From: Temnopleurus reevesii
Taxonomy: Eukaryota > Echinodermata > Echinoidea > Temnopleuroida > Temnopleuridae
Direction: 5' to 3'
Length of the DNA stretch: 63,817 nucleotides
NCBI GenBank assembly: GCA_036244855.1
Contig: BQKZ01000323.1
Location: forward strand, 1 to 63,817
Position 1 is the stretch's first letter; each line of letters starts with the position of its first letter. Of this stretch, positions 27,047 through 38,900 are shown piece after piece. The notes under the pieces were generated by a model. The model was not told where the DNA came from. It made no database searches and saw only the letters and a list, made by a program, of their open reading frames with translations. Made by a program: the position numbers and the translations under genes.

Positions 27047-28611
27047 ATGTCCAAATACATCAACTTGCTCCTGTAGAAACTGAAAATATGGGATTACATC
27101 TCACACATCTGATAAAAGCAGTTAGCAGAACGTTATATATGGAGAATTTGGTCTAAATAAATAGTTTCTAGTATTTATTCTCTTCTTTTTTTTTCTTTTT
27201 TTTTTTGGTAGACATGAAGTCAAGGCGCATTTTCAAATATTGAAAATAAGCCTTTTTTATGCTTTATACATCCAGAAGAGTCTAAAAGAAGCTCCCATTT
27301 GCAAAAACCACATCGAAAGAAGCCCCTATAGTGTAGAGAATGTGAAAGTTTTAGCCATTTAAATCCTGAAAAGATAGTGATATAGATTCTGCACTTTGAC
27401 ATGATGTGTAGTAATATGAACTCACCTCTGTATTTTGAAACGTATTTGATGATCGACGTAAGAAAAACAGCTGTGAATCCAGGCTCAAGAAGGGTTGGTG
27501 ATAAAGTTAAATTCAATCCCTGCTTTCAATTATTCAGCAAATTACTTTCAAGACAGTGGTTTCAGCCTATGGAATAATGATGTAACCCTGTTGCAGTATT
27601 TGTTATGTTTATTATGCTATATAAATTGACCACTGGACGTGAAGATTGTAAGCCTTTAAACAATAAAAATCCTCGCACGCCAGGATGAATACTAGATCCT
27701 CGTTTTCTCATGTAATGAATTTATCAAACATGTAATATTCAGAAGCTGCTCGTTTAAGGATATGAAGAGGTGTGAAATGAGATGGTCATCAAGGCCCGCT
27801 CGTCAGTATGAAGTGAGTCATAGACGATCTAAAGGAGATATGAAACAATCATTGATGTCCTCCTCCTTTCTCTCATGTATTACTCTTGCCCTTTAAGTAG
27901 GAAAAGGAGAAGTGCTCTTCAAGACAATATGATGTCTTCATACAGTACTTTTTATGACGTTAGATATGTCACGTATGTATTGAATTTTACTTTTCCAATC
28001 AAGAGATAAGTGGACCGTATGATTCAATCAGTAACTAAAGTGAGGGAGGTATTGTAGAATATTTCAACACGACCGATTACCAATCATTTGCTACGATGGA
28101 GTCAGTTCTGCTTGTGCTTGTCATGCGTTGGAGTATCACAATGGCATGGTATTAAAAACCTCAGATTACAATCTAGCGGTATCAGCTGATGACCTTGAGA
28201 AACAATTATCATCTGATTATGCATCAAATACATATATTGTTTCTCATAAATCACCTTTTGATTGTAGCTGTTGGTTAGTCAAGGATAGCTAAATTGACAG
28301 ATAATCCGTGGGGAATAATGTCAACTTTATGTTGCTATGGTGATGAAAATCCCAATACTTTACTTTAGAAGCTTTTAAAAAGCTGGAGATTTTTGTTCGA
28401 TACAGAAATGACGTATAACTTGCTCCTCCTTTCTCTCTTTCTCTCTTTCTTTCTAGTGATGCATACAGAAATATACACGCGTAAATGCTAGTTGTGTTTT
28501 TTTAGATGTAAATTATATCATCACGTCATTAAAAAGATATTACATGTCGTGAATAGAAAAATTCCTTGATCGATCCAAGACCACTCCCGTCCAAAATTAT
28601 ATTCCTTTCAG
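27047..28611. other. Unique sequence, no gene recognised
   Basis: Relatively repeat-free DNA. Nothing here has coding support beyond very short frames. Confidence 0.5.
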
Positions 28612-28701
28612 GAAAGGCAACTTTCGACGAGCAGCTATGTTATTATGATAGCTGAATTGCAGGAGCTTTCTTTTGCTGTTCACGTAAATGATCCAGTGTT
28701 G
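28612..28701 (+). CDS. Candidate 90-bp internal exon, unknown protein
   Basis: The segment is preceded by ATTCCTTTCAG and followed by G|GTAAGT, both good splice sites. It is open in phase 0 for 30 codons, reading ERQLSTSSYVIMIAELQELS and on to NDPVL. The other frames have stops. I recognise no family and see no partner exon, so this could be chance. Confidence 0.22.
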
Positions 28702-28711
28702 GTAAGTAAAG

Positions 28712-28920
28712 CTAATCGTATCGGTATACCTGGCCGTACGAGTGGCTGATGAAGGCACGCACTCCCTCACAAGACGCCGTCGTTGCTATGCTGGGTGATG
28801 TGATGACCACTGAGCGCTTCTTAACAGGTCCCTTTTCCGGAGACTCTCCGTGTAATTGCCCTTTGTTGCGCGGCTGCACAGCGATGTGTACGGCGACAGA
28901 GAGCGAGTGAAATGACGGTC
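28712..28920. other. GC-rich island with open frames on both strands
   Basis: About 200 bases are 50-57 percent GC and CpG-rich in a genome near 35 percent GC. The plus strand has a 53-codon ATG frame (28749-28910; MKARTPSQDAVVAMLGDV and on). The minus strand has a possible exon at 28873-28730 between CTGTGCAG and CAG|GTATAC, with 48 codons including KKRSVVITSPSIATTASC; it can also read on to a TAG at 28712. The minus reading looks more protein-like. A promoter or 5' exon is another explanation. No family recognised. Confidence 0.3.
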
Positions 28921-29699
28921 AAAGAGAGAAGAAAGGATAGATGCAAATCAGAGAAACGGCTGGCAATCACGATGCTAAGTGATTATATCAGAGCTAGCAA
29001 TCTCGACGGTATGCGATTTTATAACGCTAAAAATGCAGATGGATGGATTGTAGAGATGTAGAAAGCGAGCAAGGATACCCAGCATGCACGCAAAGAGTAG
29101 TAGGTAGCACAAGATACATTCACTAGCTGTGAAATCGTGACAAGATATGATGTACGGAGAAACTAGCACATTGCATTTCCATCAAAGTACGAGTAGTCAG
29201 AGATTGTATAGCGTGCGGAGAGAAGATAAACGGGTACTCTGTGCATGTATGTATGGGGCTGTGCTCGTACAGTATCGGGCACCGGTGGGACTAAAACACG
29301 ACATTAATCAGACAGAGTACGTATGCATAGGGATGTGTAGGGCTCACGGACGTGGATATTGGTGGGATGAATGAATGAGAGTGAACAAGAGGGGGCAAGA
29401 GCGAGACCGTAGGGTACAAATGGGATTTGGAATATGTTTAAAAATGATTTGACTCCAAGCGCTGGGCGAGGTTTGTATTGTAAAGCGATCATCACTCTCA
29501 CACGACTCCTTCCTACAGGTGGTAGGGCTATCTATTCCAAGGTGCCCCGTTTCTTGATTTCCCCATCAAACTCTAAATCAAACTTTTGTACCAATCGATT
29601 TCATCAGTTGATGATTCCGTAGTACGTACATTTTTAATAGAATTTGGAAAAATATAGTCATATAGCTTGGATCATTAAAATTCGTAGATGAGATGCAAA
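28921..29699. other. Unique, moderately GC-rich sequence, no gene proved
   Basis: Continues the richer composition of the island. A 75-codon plus frame (29147-29374) has no recognisable feature. Confidence 0.4.
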
Positions 29700-30498
29700 T
29701 ATTTAAAGTACACATACACCTCCCACACACACACACACACACCCACACACATATACACACACCGAAGTTCATACTTGCATACGCGTACAAGATCAAACAC
29801 ACACAAAAAAACATAATGCATGTATTTTCCTAATATTGCCTTTTTATACTCGGCTATCTACAGTAGATGAGAACATATTCATCTGTTAAGATACACAGGT
29901 GAAAATATAATTCAGCTGAACGAAATTGTCAGCACAAACAGGTACAAAAACGTACATGCATAAAATACACACAGTCAAAGTGATCGATACTGGGACAAAA
30001 AAACGTAAATAAGGAAGCACAAACAAACATCAGACAGAATAAACATGTCTGCACACTCACACTTAAACACCTATACAAGCAGGAATATACACATATTCAT
30101 AGAAGTTTTGTACTAAGCCATCTACACTAGATCTGAATATACTGGTCTGTTGAGAGACAGTGATATGTAGACCCAAACAAACACACAAATACAAACAATG
30201 ACGCAAGCCAACAAACTCTTAGACATTTATACACAAAAATCATATTAATACACATCTTCAGTAGATGTGAACATACTTATATGTTTAGAAACAGGGAGAG
30301 GGGGGAAATAAGCCTAATCAAACATCAGCCTGAAAAAAATGTGGACACCGATAATGAGACAAATAAACAAACACTTGATCGCCCTTGACGGAACGTATAG
30401 TTCTATATGTGTTATCATGGTGTTCTACGTCATCAATGGGACATCAACCAGTTACAACAATGATTTAATCTATGCATACCAACCTACACGAACACTAA

Positions 30499-30667
30499 GG
30501 GGGTGTTGCTCAAAATCAACTGCAAATCAACTGCAACTTTGCAAATTGTAACGCGCATTTTCATTTGCGCACGCATTTAACAAGACCCGCTTGAAACAAT
30601 GATTCTGATTGGCGCGTTCCGATCAACTGCAACTTGTGATCAATTGCAACTTTTGAGCAACACCCCC
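30499..30667. mobile_element. 169-bp palindromic MITE, GGGGGTGTTGCTCAAAA ends
   Basis: Left end GGGGGTGTTGCTCAAAATCA and right end AACTTTTGAGCAACACCCCC are inverse repeats, with CAACTGCAA repeats inside. Flanks are TAA and CAA, an imperfect match to a 3-base target duplication. It lies within the degraded tandem array. Confidence 0.7.
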
Positions 30668-30730
30668 CAATTATCTTTAGCCAGTCATCTTTTACAAGTT
30701 TCGGTTTGGAAGAGATCTTTGGGGTAATGA

Positions 30731-30975
30731 GCATTTGCTCGCTCAGGACCAACTCTGTGGAATGCTCTTCAACAGAGTTTGAAAACTTCAACATCACTGT
30801 CTTTCTTCACGGGCAACCTTAAGACTTATCTATTCGAGGGTGCCTTTTGACTTTCATTGCCTCGTACTGTATTTCGTATTTTTATTTTATCACTTCAATT
30901 AATTCACTCTGAGCGCCTTGAGCTTCTAATTAGGACGGTGCGCTATATAAGATCCATGTATTATTATTATTATTA
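30731..30975 (+). mobile_element. 5'-truncated LINE: reverse transcriptase C-terminus and 3' tail
   Basis: Thirty-nine codons from 30731 to a TGA at 30848-30850 include GPTLWNALQQSLKT and LKTYLFEGAF. This matches the typical C-terminal end of CR1/Jockey-like non-LTR reverse transcriptases (LWNSLP, then LKTHLF and a short end). The 3' UTR has GAGCGCCTTGAGC and GTGCGCTATATAAGATC, then an ATT repeat tail. A frameshift or stop just upstream of 30731 and the missing catalytic domain show it is dead. Confidence 0.65.
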
Positions 30976-31462
30976 CACACACGTTCATAAAAGTGTATGT
31001 ATAAAGTTATCTATAGTAGATGATAAAGTATTGATCTGTTGAGAGAGGGGAAGGTTTTAGAGAAAATGAAGTCAGAACAAACATTGGTATAGATGAAAAG
31101 ACAAATACAAACATAAAATCACTCACGCACATACACACACACATATATATACAAACATAAAAGCGCTCATGCATGCACACGTATGCAAACTTATACAAAG
31201 TCGTGTTTACACGAATTTAGACACTTTTAAAAAGATTTATCCCGTAAATGAGAACAGTTATATTGATCATTGAAAGCAAATAGGATACTGAAATAACACA
31301 AGAATATACCAACAGACATACAGAAAAACAATAAAGCACATGGTGTAGGCCTATATATCCGCATACACCATTGTATACTGGTCTATCTACGGTAGATATG
31401 AAAATATTAATCTCCTGAGATTCAGAGAGATTCTTTCTTGATTATTTTCTACTTCTGTTCAG

Positions 31463-31634
31463 CCTTGCATCTCGTTTGGGAACCGGAACAAGAAAAATCG
31501 TCTACCCAAAGTTGCATATCTTGGGGCTGCGGGGGCCGGATGATGATCTGGATGACTATCAGTTGTCAAGTGGAGGACTGAAGCGGTGTCACCTGCAGAG
31601 ACCGGGAGGGTGTTTCAGAAGCTTGTCGCAGTGA
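31463..31634 (+). CDS. Candidate terminal exon for a small secreted peptide
   Basis: A polypyrimidine tract and TTCTGTTCAG precede 56 open codons ending in TGA. The frame passes an acidic patch (GPDDDLDDYQ) and ends LKRCHLQRPGGCFRSLSQ, in which a KR pair precedes a short two-cysteine loop, as in some peptide precursors. An AATAAA follows at 31683. If unspliced, the same frame opens at 31419 with a Leu/Phe-rich lead but no ATG. Against it, a diverged copy of this DNA at about 31970-32115 does not keep the frame. No known peptide family is matched. Confidence 0.25.
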
Positions 31635-31682
31635 ATATATGTCAGTCCTGACTAAGTCCAATGGGATCCTCGACATCCATTC

Positions 31683-31688
31683 AATAAA
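31683..31688 (+). terminator. Possible poly(A) signal after the candidate peptide exon
   Basis: AATAAA lies about 50 bases after the TGA at 31632-31634. It is a canonical hexamer, but its meaning depends on the unproven exon. Confidence 0.25.
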
Positions 31689-31969
31689 AAGCAGTACCGG
31701 AAGTACAGTACAAGTCAACGCGTCTGCTGCTTTTGTTCGCTCACTTCCAAAACCAGTTTTCAATTCAGTCGACTCTTTACTGATGACGTCATAGTAGCAA
31801 ATGACAGATCGCTCATTTTAGAGGAGTAGAATTGTCACATATGACTGAGGAGCATAAAAACTTTGAAACTTAGATAATGGTAGAGGACGATGGGTTCCTT
31901 TTAAATGAAACATAGATGTGACGTAACAATGTACAGTTGCGGAAAATATAACGGGCATACGTCTGCTGG

Positions 31970-32115
31970 CACGTCGATATGGAAATCGAATTCTTCTTTT
32001 ACCCGAGGTTGCATAGCAGGACACGTTGAGGCCGATCGCAAGTGGATGGCTGAGGCATCACATGCAGAGACCGGAGGCAAGATTCTACCTAGTTGCAGAA
32101 TCGGAAGTAATGGGA
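31970..32115 (+). repeat. Diverged partial copy of 31480-31630
   Basis: Matching words in the same order are TACCC, GTTGCATA, GGCCGAT or GGCCGGAT, CAAGTGGA, TCAC(A/C)TGCAGAGACCGG. A deletion of about 20 bases and shifted frames separate the two. It may be a decayed exon duplicate or a dispersed repeat. Confidence 0.5.
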
Positions 32116-32148
32116 CAAGAAATTCAGGGAAGCATACAGTAAAAGGTA

Positions 32149-32267
32149 TAGGCTCCGGTCACATAGTCGCCCGGAAGCAACACGATTCAACACGACAGTT
32201 AGGTGCTTCAGAACAAAGAGTCGTATTGAATCGTATCGCTTCCGGGTGCCCTGTGTAACCGGGGCTT
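32149..32267. mobile_element. 119-bp MITE, GGCTCCGGTCACA ends
   Basis: Left end GGCTCCGGTCACATAGTCGC and the inverse of the right end (CCCCGGTTACACAGGGCACC) are similar, both followed by CGGAAGC. The arms extend inward through GATTCAACACGAC and GTCGTATTGAATC. Non-coding. Confidence 0.65.
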
Positions 32268-32646
32268 GGTAATTGATGAATTTCATTTATTATCCTGATA
32301 CTAAAATTCAAGCTTGCAGATATAGATAGCACCGTTGGTAATCACATAGTTATCATCAGAACAAAATGCTGGTTGTATATGTCGATGACGTTCAAATGAA
32401 TCAATTCCGAATTCCATTAAATCAAACTAAGTTTGGTTTGTTTATCATATAAATGTTCGGGTACAGATCTGGGGTCTGAAAATGAAACAAGTTTGCAATA
32501 AATCGCAAACTTTGACACATGATTTCCCATAGCTTTGCGATCTATATCAATCACACGATCGATTGCAAAGCACCATGTTACGGGGCCCTGGAGAACTAAT
32601 GACACATGGGTCCGTGTGTATACTCTGTTAATGAATAAAGAATTTC

Positions 32647-32765
32647 ATCTGGAGGGAATCAATCTTAAGTGGCCACTATAGACAGGTTCTATAACATGCA
32701 TTTTCACCTGGAGGGAATCAATCTAAGTGCCCACTATAGACAGGTGGTCACTATAGACAGTGGCC
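32647..32765. repeat. Short direct repeats with CACTATAGACAGGT
   Basis: CTGGAGGGAATCAATCT followed by CCACTATAGACAGGT occurs twice (from about 32650 and 32710), and a third partial unit GGTCACTATAGACAG follows. Confidence 0.8.
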
Positions 32766-33484
32766 ATTATATATTTGACCGTATACACATTCTGTTTGTG
32801 TATGCTTCACTTGGAATCAATAGCAGAGACCCGTAAAATAAAGATTTCTAATCGATCGTACGATTGGTTTTCAATCGTAAGTCTACAAATATCATGTACT
32901 AAAGATGTGCAATTGATCGCAATCTCTTTAATGTTACAGGCCCCAGGTTCGATGTTCATGTCAAACAAGTGTGAAATGTAATTTGTGACAGTTCCTCCCT
33001 TACTGCTTATCAACGTAGATTTTATCTTGCATTTCATCTATTTGGAGGGTGTTTTTTCGTACATTCTACGGCTACCTCTGCCTTTAATACTTTTGCATAT
33101 TTTCTGCCCTGGATATGCTCATTCAAGCGTTAGTCATGAATATTCTCGATGATGGATACCCAAGATTCTGCAATGGTACGAGTGGGATCGCTGTGATGTA
33201 TGGCGTTATAGCCCACTTAATCTCTCGTCAATAGCCCTTGGTTCATGATTTCCATCTATAATGCAGAGAGACTGCGTTTCTTTGCCATGCTCGCTGACTT
33301 TCCCTGATAAATCATCCATCGATATCAGAATGAAATATTGATGACGGTGACCAGTATAAGCTTGTGCTAATTTCTCTCACGGGATTAGATGGAGGTGATT
33401 CGATGTTAATCATTAAGCACTGAATGATGCTTTATTTAGATGGAAAAGCAAGCCTCGTGATTTGTTTATGTACTCACTTGTTTA
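32766..33484. other. Unique sequence, no gene recognised
   Basis: No repeat or coding frame placed. Several homeodomain-like ATTA words near 33330-33430 are not enough to call an enhancer. Confidence 0.45.
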
Positions 33485-34495
33485 TAATTTTGCTTAGTGT
33501 TGATAACGAAACGTTCGTAGAAAACAACACGACAGACTTTATGCTGATGTAACAGTATGACGTTTCAGCCAGCGTATGCTCGACGTATGACTTTTTCTTA
33601 AATAAAGGCATACGAAGAACTTTATTTGTACTAGTGATAATCTGAGCTTATGCATAACGTATTCATAACGGGTTGAACGTAGTTAAAACGTATTAGCATA
33701 TTATAAAGAAAGATTCGTCAACGTATCTTTTCGAGTGCTTACTGGACGTATAGACGAAATATGCGCAACGTGTTGGCAAAAACGATGACAAACGTCGTTA
33801 CAGATCGAAGGCGTTATAAATGACTTTTGCATTCATTATGAGTTGCTAAAACGTCGTATTACGTCTGGTAAGTCTGAAATTTGTGTGTATGCGCAAAATT
33901 GTGTCATTTTATTGTGTTATCAGGACATTGATGTAAAACAGCAGATTGCTTTTTTGTACCTGTATAAATATATTCTAATAAATAAATAGATAAATAAATG
34001 AATTGTCGACGTAAGACGATATATGGCTCATACGATCCGCATTAATTAAACATGTTAAACGGACGTTGTATTATCACCGACAAAAAGCAATACACATATT
34101 CCAAATACTAGTACGTCGAAATAATTGTATTTTTTCCAAAGACACATACGTCCAAATCGTTATGAATACGTTATAGATACGTTAAAGTTCAGAGTATACC
34201 AACGTTTTGATGAATTTGCATACGTCGGATATACGTTAACTAAAACGCCAAGATGTGATGTATTTAAAGTGACGAAGTTCCTACTACAAGTGAGAAACGT
34301 TTGAGCCATACGTCGGCAAATTGTAAGCCGAAACCTTTTCTCTTTACATGTTATTCAAATTATTCGCCTTACTTGACGAGGCTATCAACGTATGTGTAAA
34401 GCGTAAAAAGTATCCATAACGTGTTCGGCGTATACGCCAAATTTCCATACGTGTGGCATAAGACGTCTCGGTTTGAGAGCATTAGTATAAAGGCT
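33485..34495. mobile_element. CGTA-rich dispersed element, copy 2
   Basis: Starts near CGAAACGTTCGTAG with CAGCCAGCGTATGCTCGACG and ends near GCGTATACGCCAAATTTCCA then GAGAGCATTAGTATAAAGG. An unrelated AT-rich stretch around 33890-33990 interrupts it. ACGT/CGTA/TACG words occur every few tens of bases. Non-coding. Confidence 0.6.
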
Positions 34496-35312
34496 AAAGT
34501 TGGTGGAGCAGGCTGACCTGATATCGTCAGCAAATAATAAAACAACTATTATATTTGCTTGCTGGTACAAATTTGTGCTCAACGGTTGTTAATGGCAATC
34601 CACTGTACGTACTGTGTCCTAAATACCCGAATAATTGAACCAACCTACATTCAAAGATTATTGCGTAATATTAATGAGATGAACAACGCATTCCGTCTTT
34701 CTTTCTAGCTTCCAGGGCTCATTCACTACTTCAATGCTTTTCCTTATTTGATGTCAGATTGCTTCTTATAATTTGATTATTGAGATTAAAACTTAATAAC
34801 AGCAGCAAGGCAAACTATTCTCATGTGATTCGCACACAATAGTACCAAGTCAAAGGTCATAATAATCTCAAATTCTCTCTCCGTTTGCATCCGTAATAAC
34901 ATTACTGTGCAGTGATATGCACTCGAATTTCAATTTGAATTAGTTTGTTTGCGTTGTCGTATCCATAGCAACGGCGAGGCGAACCCCAAGTCCTTCATAA
35001 GCATTGGCATTCTGGTGTTCCTATAAATTAAATTGTGAAGCAGTACGGTTATGAAACGAAGGTAACACGGTTCGCCAGTCTTTGTTAACATTCAAAATAG
35101 CCCTTATTGAATTATGTTCGTATTACTACTTTTATTCTTCCGTCAGTAACCAATAATGATGGGGAAAGGGAATAAAAAGGCCTCGTATAAAACCTCATTA
35201 AAGTTTATTTTTGTTGCATTGAAAAACAAATTTTTACTCGTCTTCTTACCATATACGGATAAGAGTCTGCAATTCTAACAATGAAAAGGGTCTGAAATAC
35301 CGGCACATCAGG
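34496..35312. other. Unique sequence, no gene recognised
   Basis: AT-rich DNA with no placed repeat or coding frame. Confidence 0.45.
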
Positions 35313-35543
35313 TAAAGGCTGAAACACACCTTTACGTTTTAGCCTGAAAACTAAACACACACCCCGAGCGAACAGTATACGCTAATCAAACGATGGACCG
35401 ACGGTCGGCTTGCGTTCAAAGAGCGTACGCCAAACGTCAGTCCAACGTATTACCTGTGTCTTGGTACGTCAAGGGAGCGTTTTTAAATGTAAAAACGATG
35501 GGCCGACGCATATAAAAACGACAAAGGTGTGAGTCGACCTTTA
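35313..35543. mobile_element. Inverted-repeat element, GCGTTTTTAGCC family, copy C
   Basis: Left end TAAAGGCTGAAACACACCTT and right end GGTGTGAGTCGACCTTTA are inverse repeats. Interior blocks ACAGTATACGCTAATCAAAC and GCCAAACGTCAGTCCAACG match copies A, B and D. Non-coding. Confidence 0.75.
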
Positions 35544-35759
35544 GCTCAATACGAGTTGACCTTTAAGAACCCGGTTTTTTATGACTACAGTACATGAGAA
35601 TGATATTCAATATGCAAGCACGGTCCTGAAATCGATAATTTTGCAGAATATGTACTTTTTTCCCCGTCGTCCACTAGACGTCATTTTAGGTGCGACATAA
35701 TCATCAGATGAAAGAAACAGACAAAAGCTGATTTTACACTAAAATTTAAGTTGCACAAT

Positions 35760-35985
35760 GGGTGACTTCGAGTACGGTGTTCGGTGTTGGTGTTGGTGTT
35801 GAGAGAGCAAAACGGTCCAACACCGTTGGTCAATTTACAGAAGTGATACAGAAACGACCGGAAATACGTCAGAATTTTGCGAGGTCTACCCCAAACACCG
35901 ACAGACTTCAAGTTTGGTGTTGAGGCTGGTGTTGGTTTTGCTGCAACACCAACACCAGCGTTCAACACCGTACTTGAAGTCACCC
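35760..35985. mobile_element. 226-bp palindromic element with GGTGTTGG repeats
   Basis: Ends GGGTGACTTCGAGTACGGTG and CACCGTACTTGAAGTCACCC are inverse repeats, and both sides carry GGTGTTGG or its inverse several times. AAT flanks both ends (35757-35759, 35986-35988), consistent with a 3-base target duplication. The 100-codon minus frame here is only the palindrome translated. Confidence 0.75.
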
Positions 35986-35988
35986 AAT

Positions 35989-38900
35989 GTAACGGTTATA
36001 CCTTTGAATTATTGTAATACTATGCATGATGAGTAAACCACTTGTCACATGGTTTTATTGAATAGTGCATCAGAACAAATAATACATTGACGTACAACTT
36101 CCTTTTCTAAGTTGATACCAAATACTACTGAACTTCAGGTAAATATACAAACAACCATTTTTATATTTTTTTATTGTCAATCATTTTTTAATCTCACATT
36201 TTAATGAAAGTGGATATTTTCTTCACCGTTTTGACAGAAAATGTAATTATCCAGTTTTAATTCAATACGCATATTTTCCGGTAATACAGATTTGCTTGAA
36301 AAAAGGGTTAAAAGGGTGCAACATCGCACCCTTTTAAAAATACTCAAAGAAAATCAAAGGTACAAGATTTAACCTATACATTCTAAAATTCTAAATATGC
36401 AATATTACGAAACTTCCCTGGGACTCAACATCACCCCCCCCCCTATTTATTTGGATCTTTTTTTTTTTTGTTTAAATAACTATGATGTGATTGAGAATAG
36501 TTATGACCTTCGCGGAACAACCACTTGTTAAGGAGACATAAGACAATGAATATCAAATACAAGTCAGTTTAAACATAACCATTGCACCCTTTTTATAAAT
36601 ATAAGCTGCACACCCTGAACTGATATTTACACATCCACACACACCCACACACACACATGACAGATAAAAGAAAGTTTACTTTCAACTGGATATTGGAAAA
36701 TGACATTAAATTTAGATGAGACCTTGCAGCAGGAAAATACATTAAAAAGAAAAACGATGGAGTTATTATCCCACGAAATAGTTATGAATATTGAAAATAT
36801 TTTCTCAGTGTGTCTATGCCCAAATGATGTCATGTTTCCAATTTTTCGCCTATAGAAAATAATTGATAAATAGGGAAAGTCATCAAATTTCAGATTTCTG
36901 AGTATTTATATAAATCATATATATAAACGTCAATTTTATGCAACGCCTAATCTAAATGAAGACATTGGCGATTTATTATAGATTGCTATCTAATCATCAT
37001 TTTCTAGAAAATAAGAATCTTCTCAAATAAACTCTATGAATAAATTGCAAGAGCAAAGCGTGAAGCATAATTGCACTAACTGTCAGCTCGGAATTCACGA
37101 CTGCAAGTCTCGCGAATAAATGATATGTTTAAAAACATTGTACAACAGTGTTTTCGTCTAAAAGATTCGCAACTGACAGATCCTAAATGCTTCCAAATTT
37201 TTTGAAGGCTTATATAAAAGATGGTTGACGCAAATGACAGAAATATGAACCAAATTTGATCTGTTATAAGATATGTGAATAAATTATTTAATATACATTT
37301 TATTTACAAAACAAAAACACTATGCAAAACTTCACAATTGTACAATAAAGGATACACAATAAATAAAGCAATAGTAAATAGGACTTTCCAGTAGAATAAT
37401 TACATGTGTGTATGAAAATGGCTTTTGTCAATCAGGAATCTGCAAACAATCAGAAAGCTAAAATCACTGTCAGTGAGTCATGTAAAATGGAATTTGTATT
37501 TATTTTTGCCGACTACATTTTATATAAGTAAAATCGATTCCTCCATCATTACAAAACAATGGCACAGATTTGTGATGATTTAAAAGTGTCATTTTTATTA
37601 ATAAAGTCCACAAGACTTTTTGACTGAGTCGAATCAAACAGAATAAATACATTGTCAAACTTAAGAACACCTGAGTGATAACTGTGTTAGATTAAATGAA
37701 ACTCGAATCTTGAATGATAATGTAATATTATAACCATATTCATTTTGAATTGCAAAAAAAACTTGCACAAACAATGTCGGACAACGGTAAAAGTGGTTTC
37801 TTGACACGATATAATGCCAATTCTATTTTCACAAATATCACTTCATTGGCTGTCGTTTGTCTTTAAGCAAATTGACTCTTGAAGTGCGAGCCAGAGAATA
37901 CAAGGTCATCATAATTATATCAATTATCTTGAAAATTGAAGAGCATATTAGCAAAAGGGTTAGGTTCATTTTACACTCGGAGGCGAATTAATGATATCAT
38001 TGCATTATTTATCTATCCTTGTAATTTTGAAAATAATTTTTGAATCAAATTCACCCGCAAGACCAAACTTATTTAGATTCAATATTGAGTTTTTAGTAGA
38101 CGCATGTACAATGGAAACACGTTTTTTTTCCAAGTCATGAAATTGGATCTAAAACCATTTGCAAATTAGCTATTCAATTATTAATAGCAAGGAGCACAAG
38201 TAAAATGACCGCCTGTGGCTTCCTTATTGTTTTCTTGTGACTCGTGCACGATGAACCAAGATTTTGCCTCGAAACATAATTATGCATCTCGTAATTCTCT
38301 ATTGTGTTCGATTCCCTTTTCGTTTTAGCCACAGTTTTGTATGAGACAATTATCTTAAACAATATGTTTGCAATTAGAATTCTATATTTGCTATATGAAC
38401 AAATCATCGAGTCACGCAGTGAAAGTGTGTTCATTGTTGCATATTATTATCATTGGCATTAAATAGAAAAAAAAGGTCAACAAGTTGTAGTAAAAAAAAA
38501 AAAAAAAGTCATCTTTTGGCAAAAGTTAATGAAATCTTTACTGGAGAGTGGAAACATATTGAATTTAACGAATACCCTGGGCCAAAGGAAACAACTACAA
38601 ATTTCTTTATTAAATTTCATTCATGCCCCATGGGAAATCAAACCAGCAATTCTCGCCAACCGCAAATAGCGTCATCTTTGGGCTATCATTTTTCATCCAA
38701 TGAAACACGTTTATTTTTGTTTTATCATTATTTTTTTTTTTTATTTTTTATTCCTGATCATATAGGTATATAGCCGTAGGTTTCTGATGTACCATAACAC
38801 GGGGCGAATGTGGACGAAGGGGTGAGAAGGTAAAAATCTTACACAGTCAATCAAGATCTGTTTATATTTCATTTACCTTTCTGTGCAGTTTTCATATGAA

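Larger units (their letters stand above)
29700..31430. repeat. Degraded tandem array with a TCTACAGTAGATG core
   Basis: The core TCTAC(A/G)GTAGAT and variants recurs near 29857, 30121, 30255, 31009 and 31386, each followed by a GAACATAT-like block, CTGTTGAGAGA, and CA-rich spacer with ACAAACAT. Spacings are near multiples of about 130 bases once a 475-base insertion (30499-30975) is removed. CA microsatellites mark the spacers. Confidence 0.6.

Noticed and set aside
35681..35983. 100-codon minus frame rich in Thr, Pro and Asn
   Set aside because: It is the translated GGTGTTGG palindrome of a mobile element.
36308..36337. Perfect hairpin as a terminator or small RNA
   Set aside because: Similar GCACCCTTTT hairpins recur in the window, and nothing transcribed is recognised beside it. 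A small dispersed repeat is the simpler reading.
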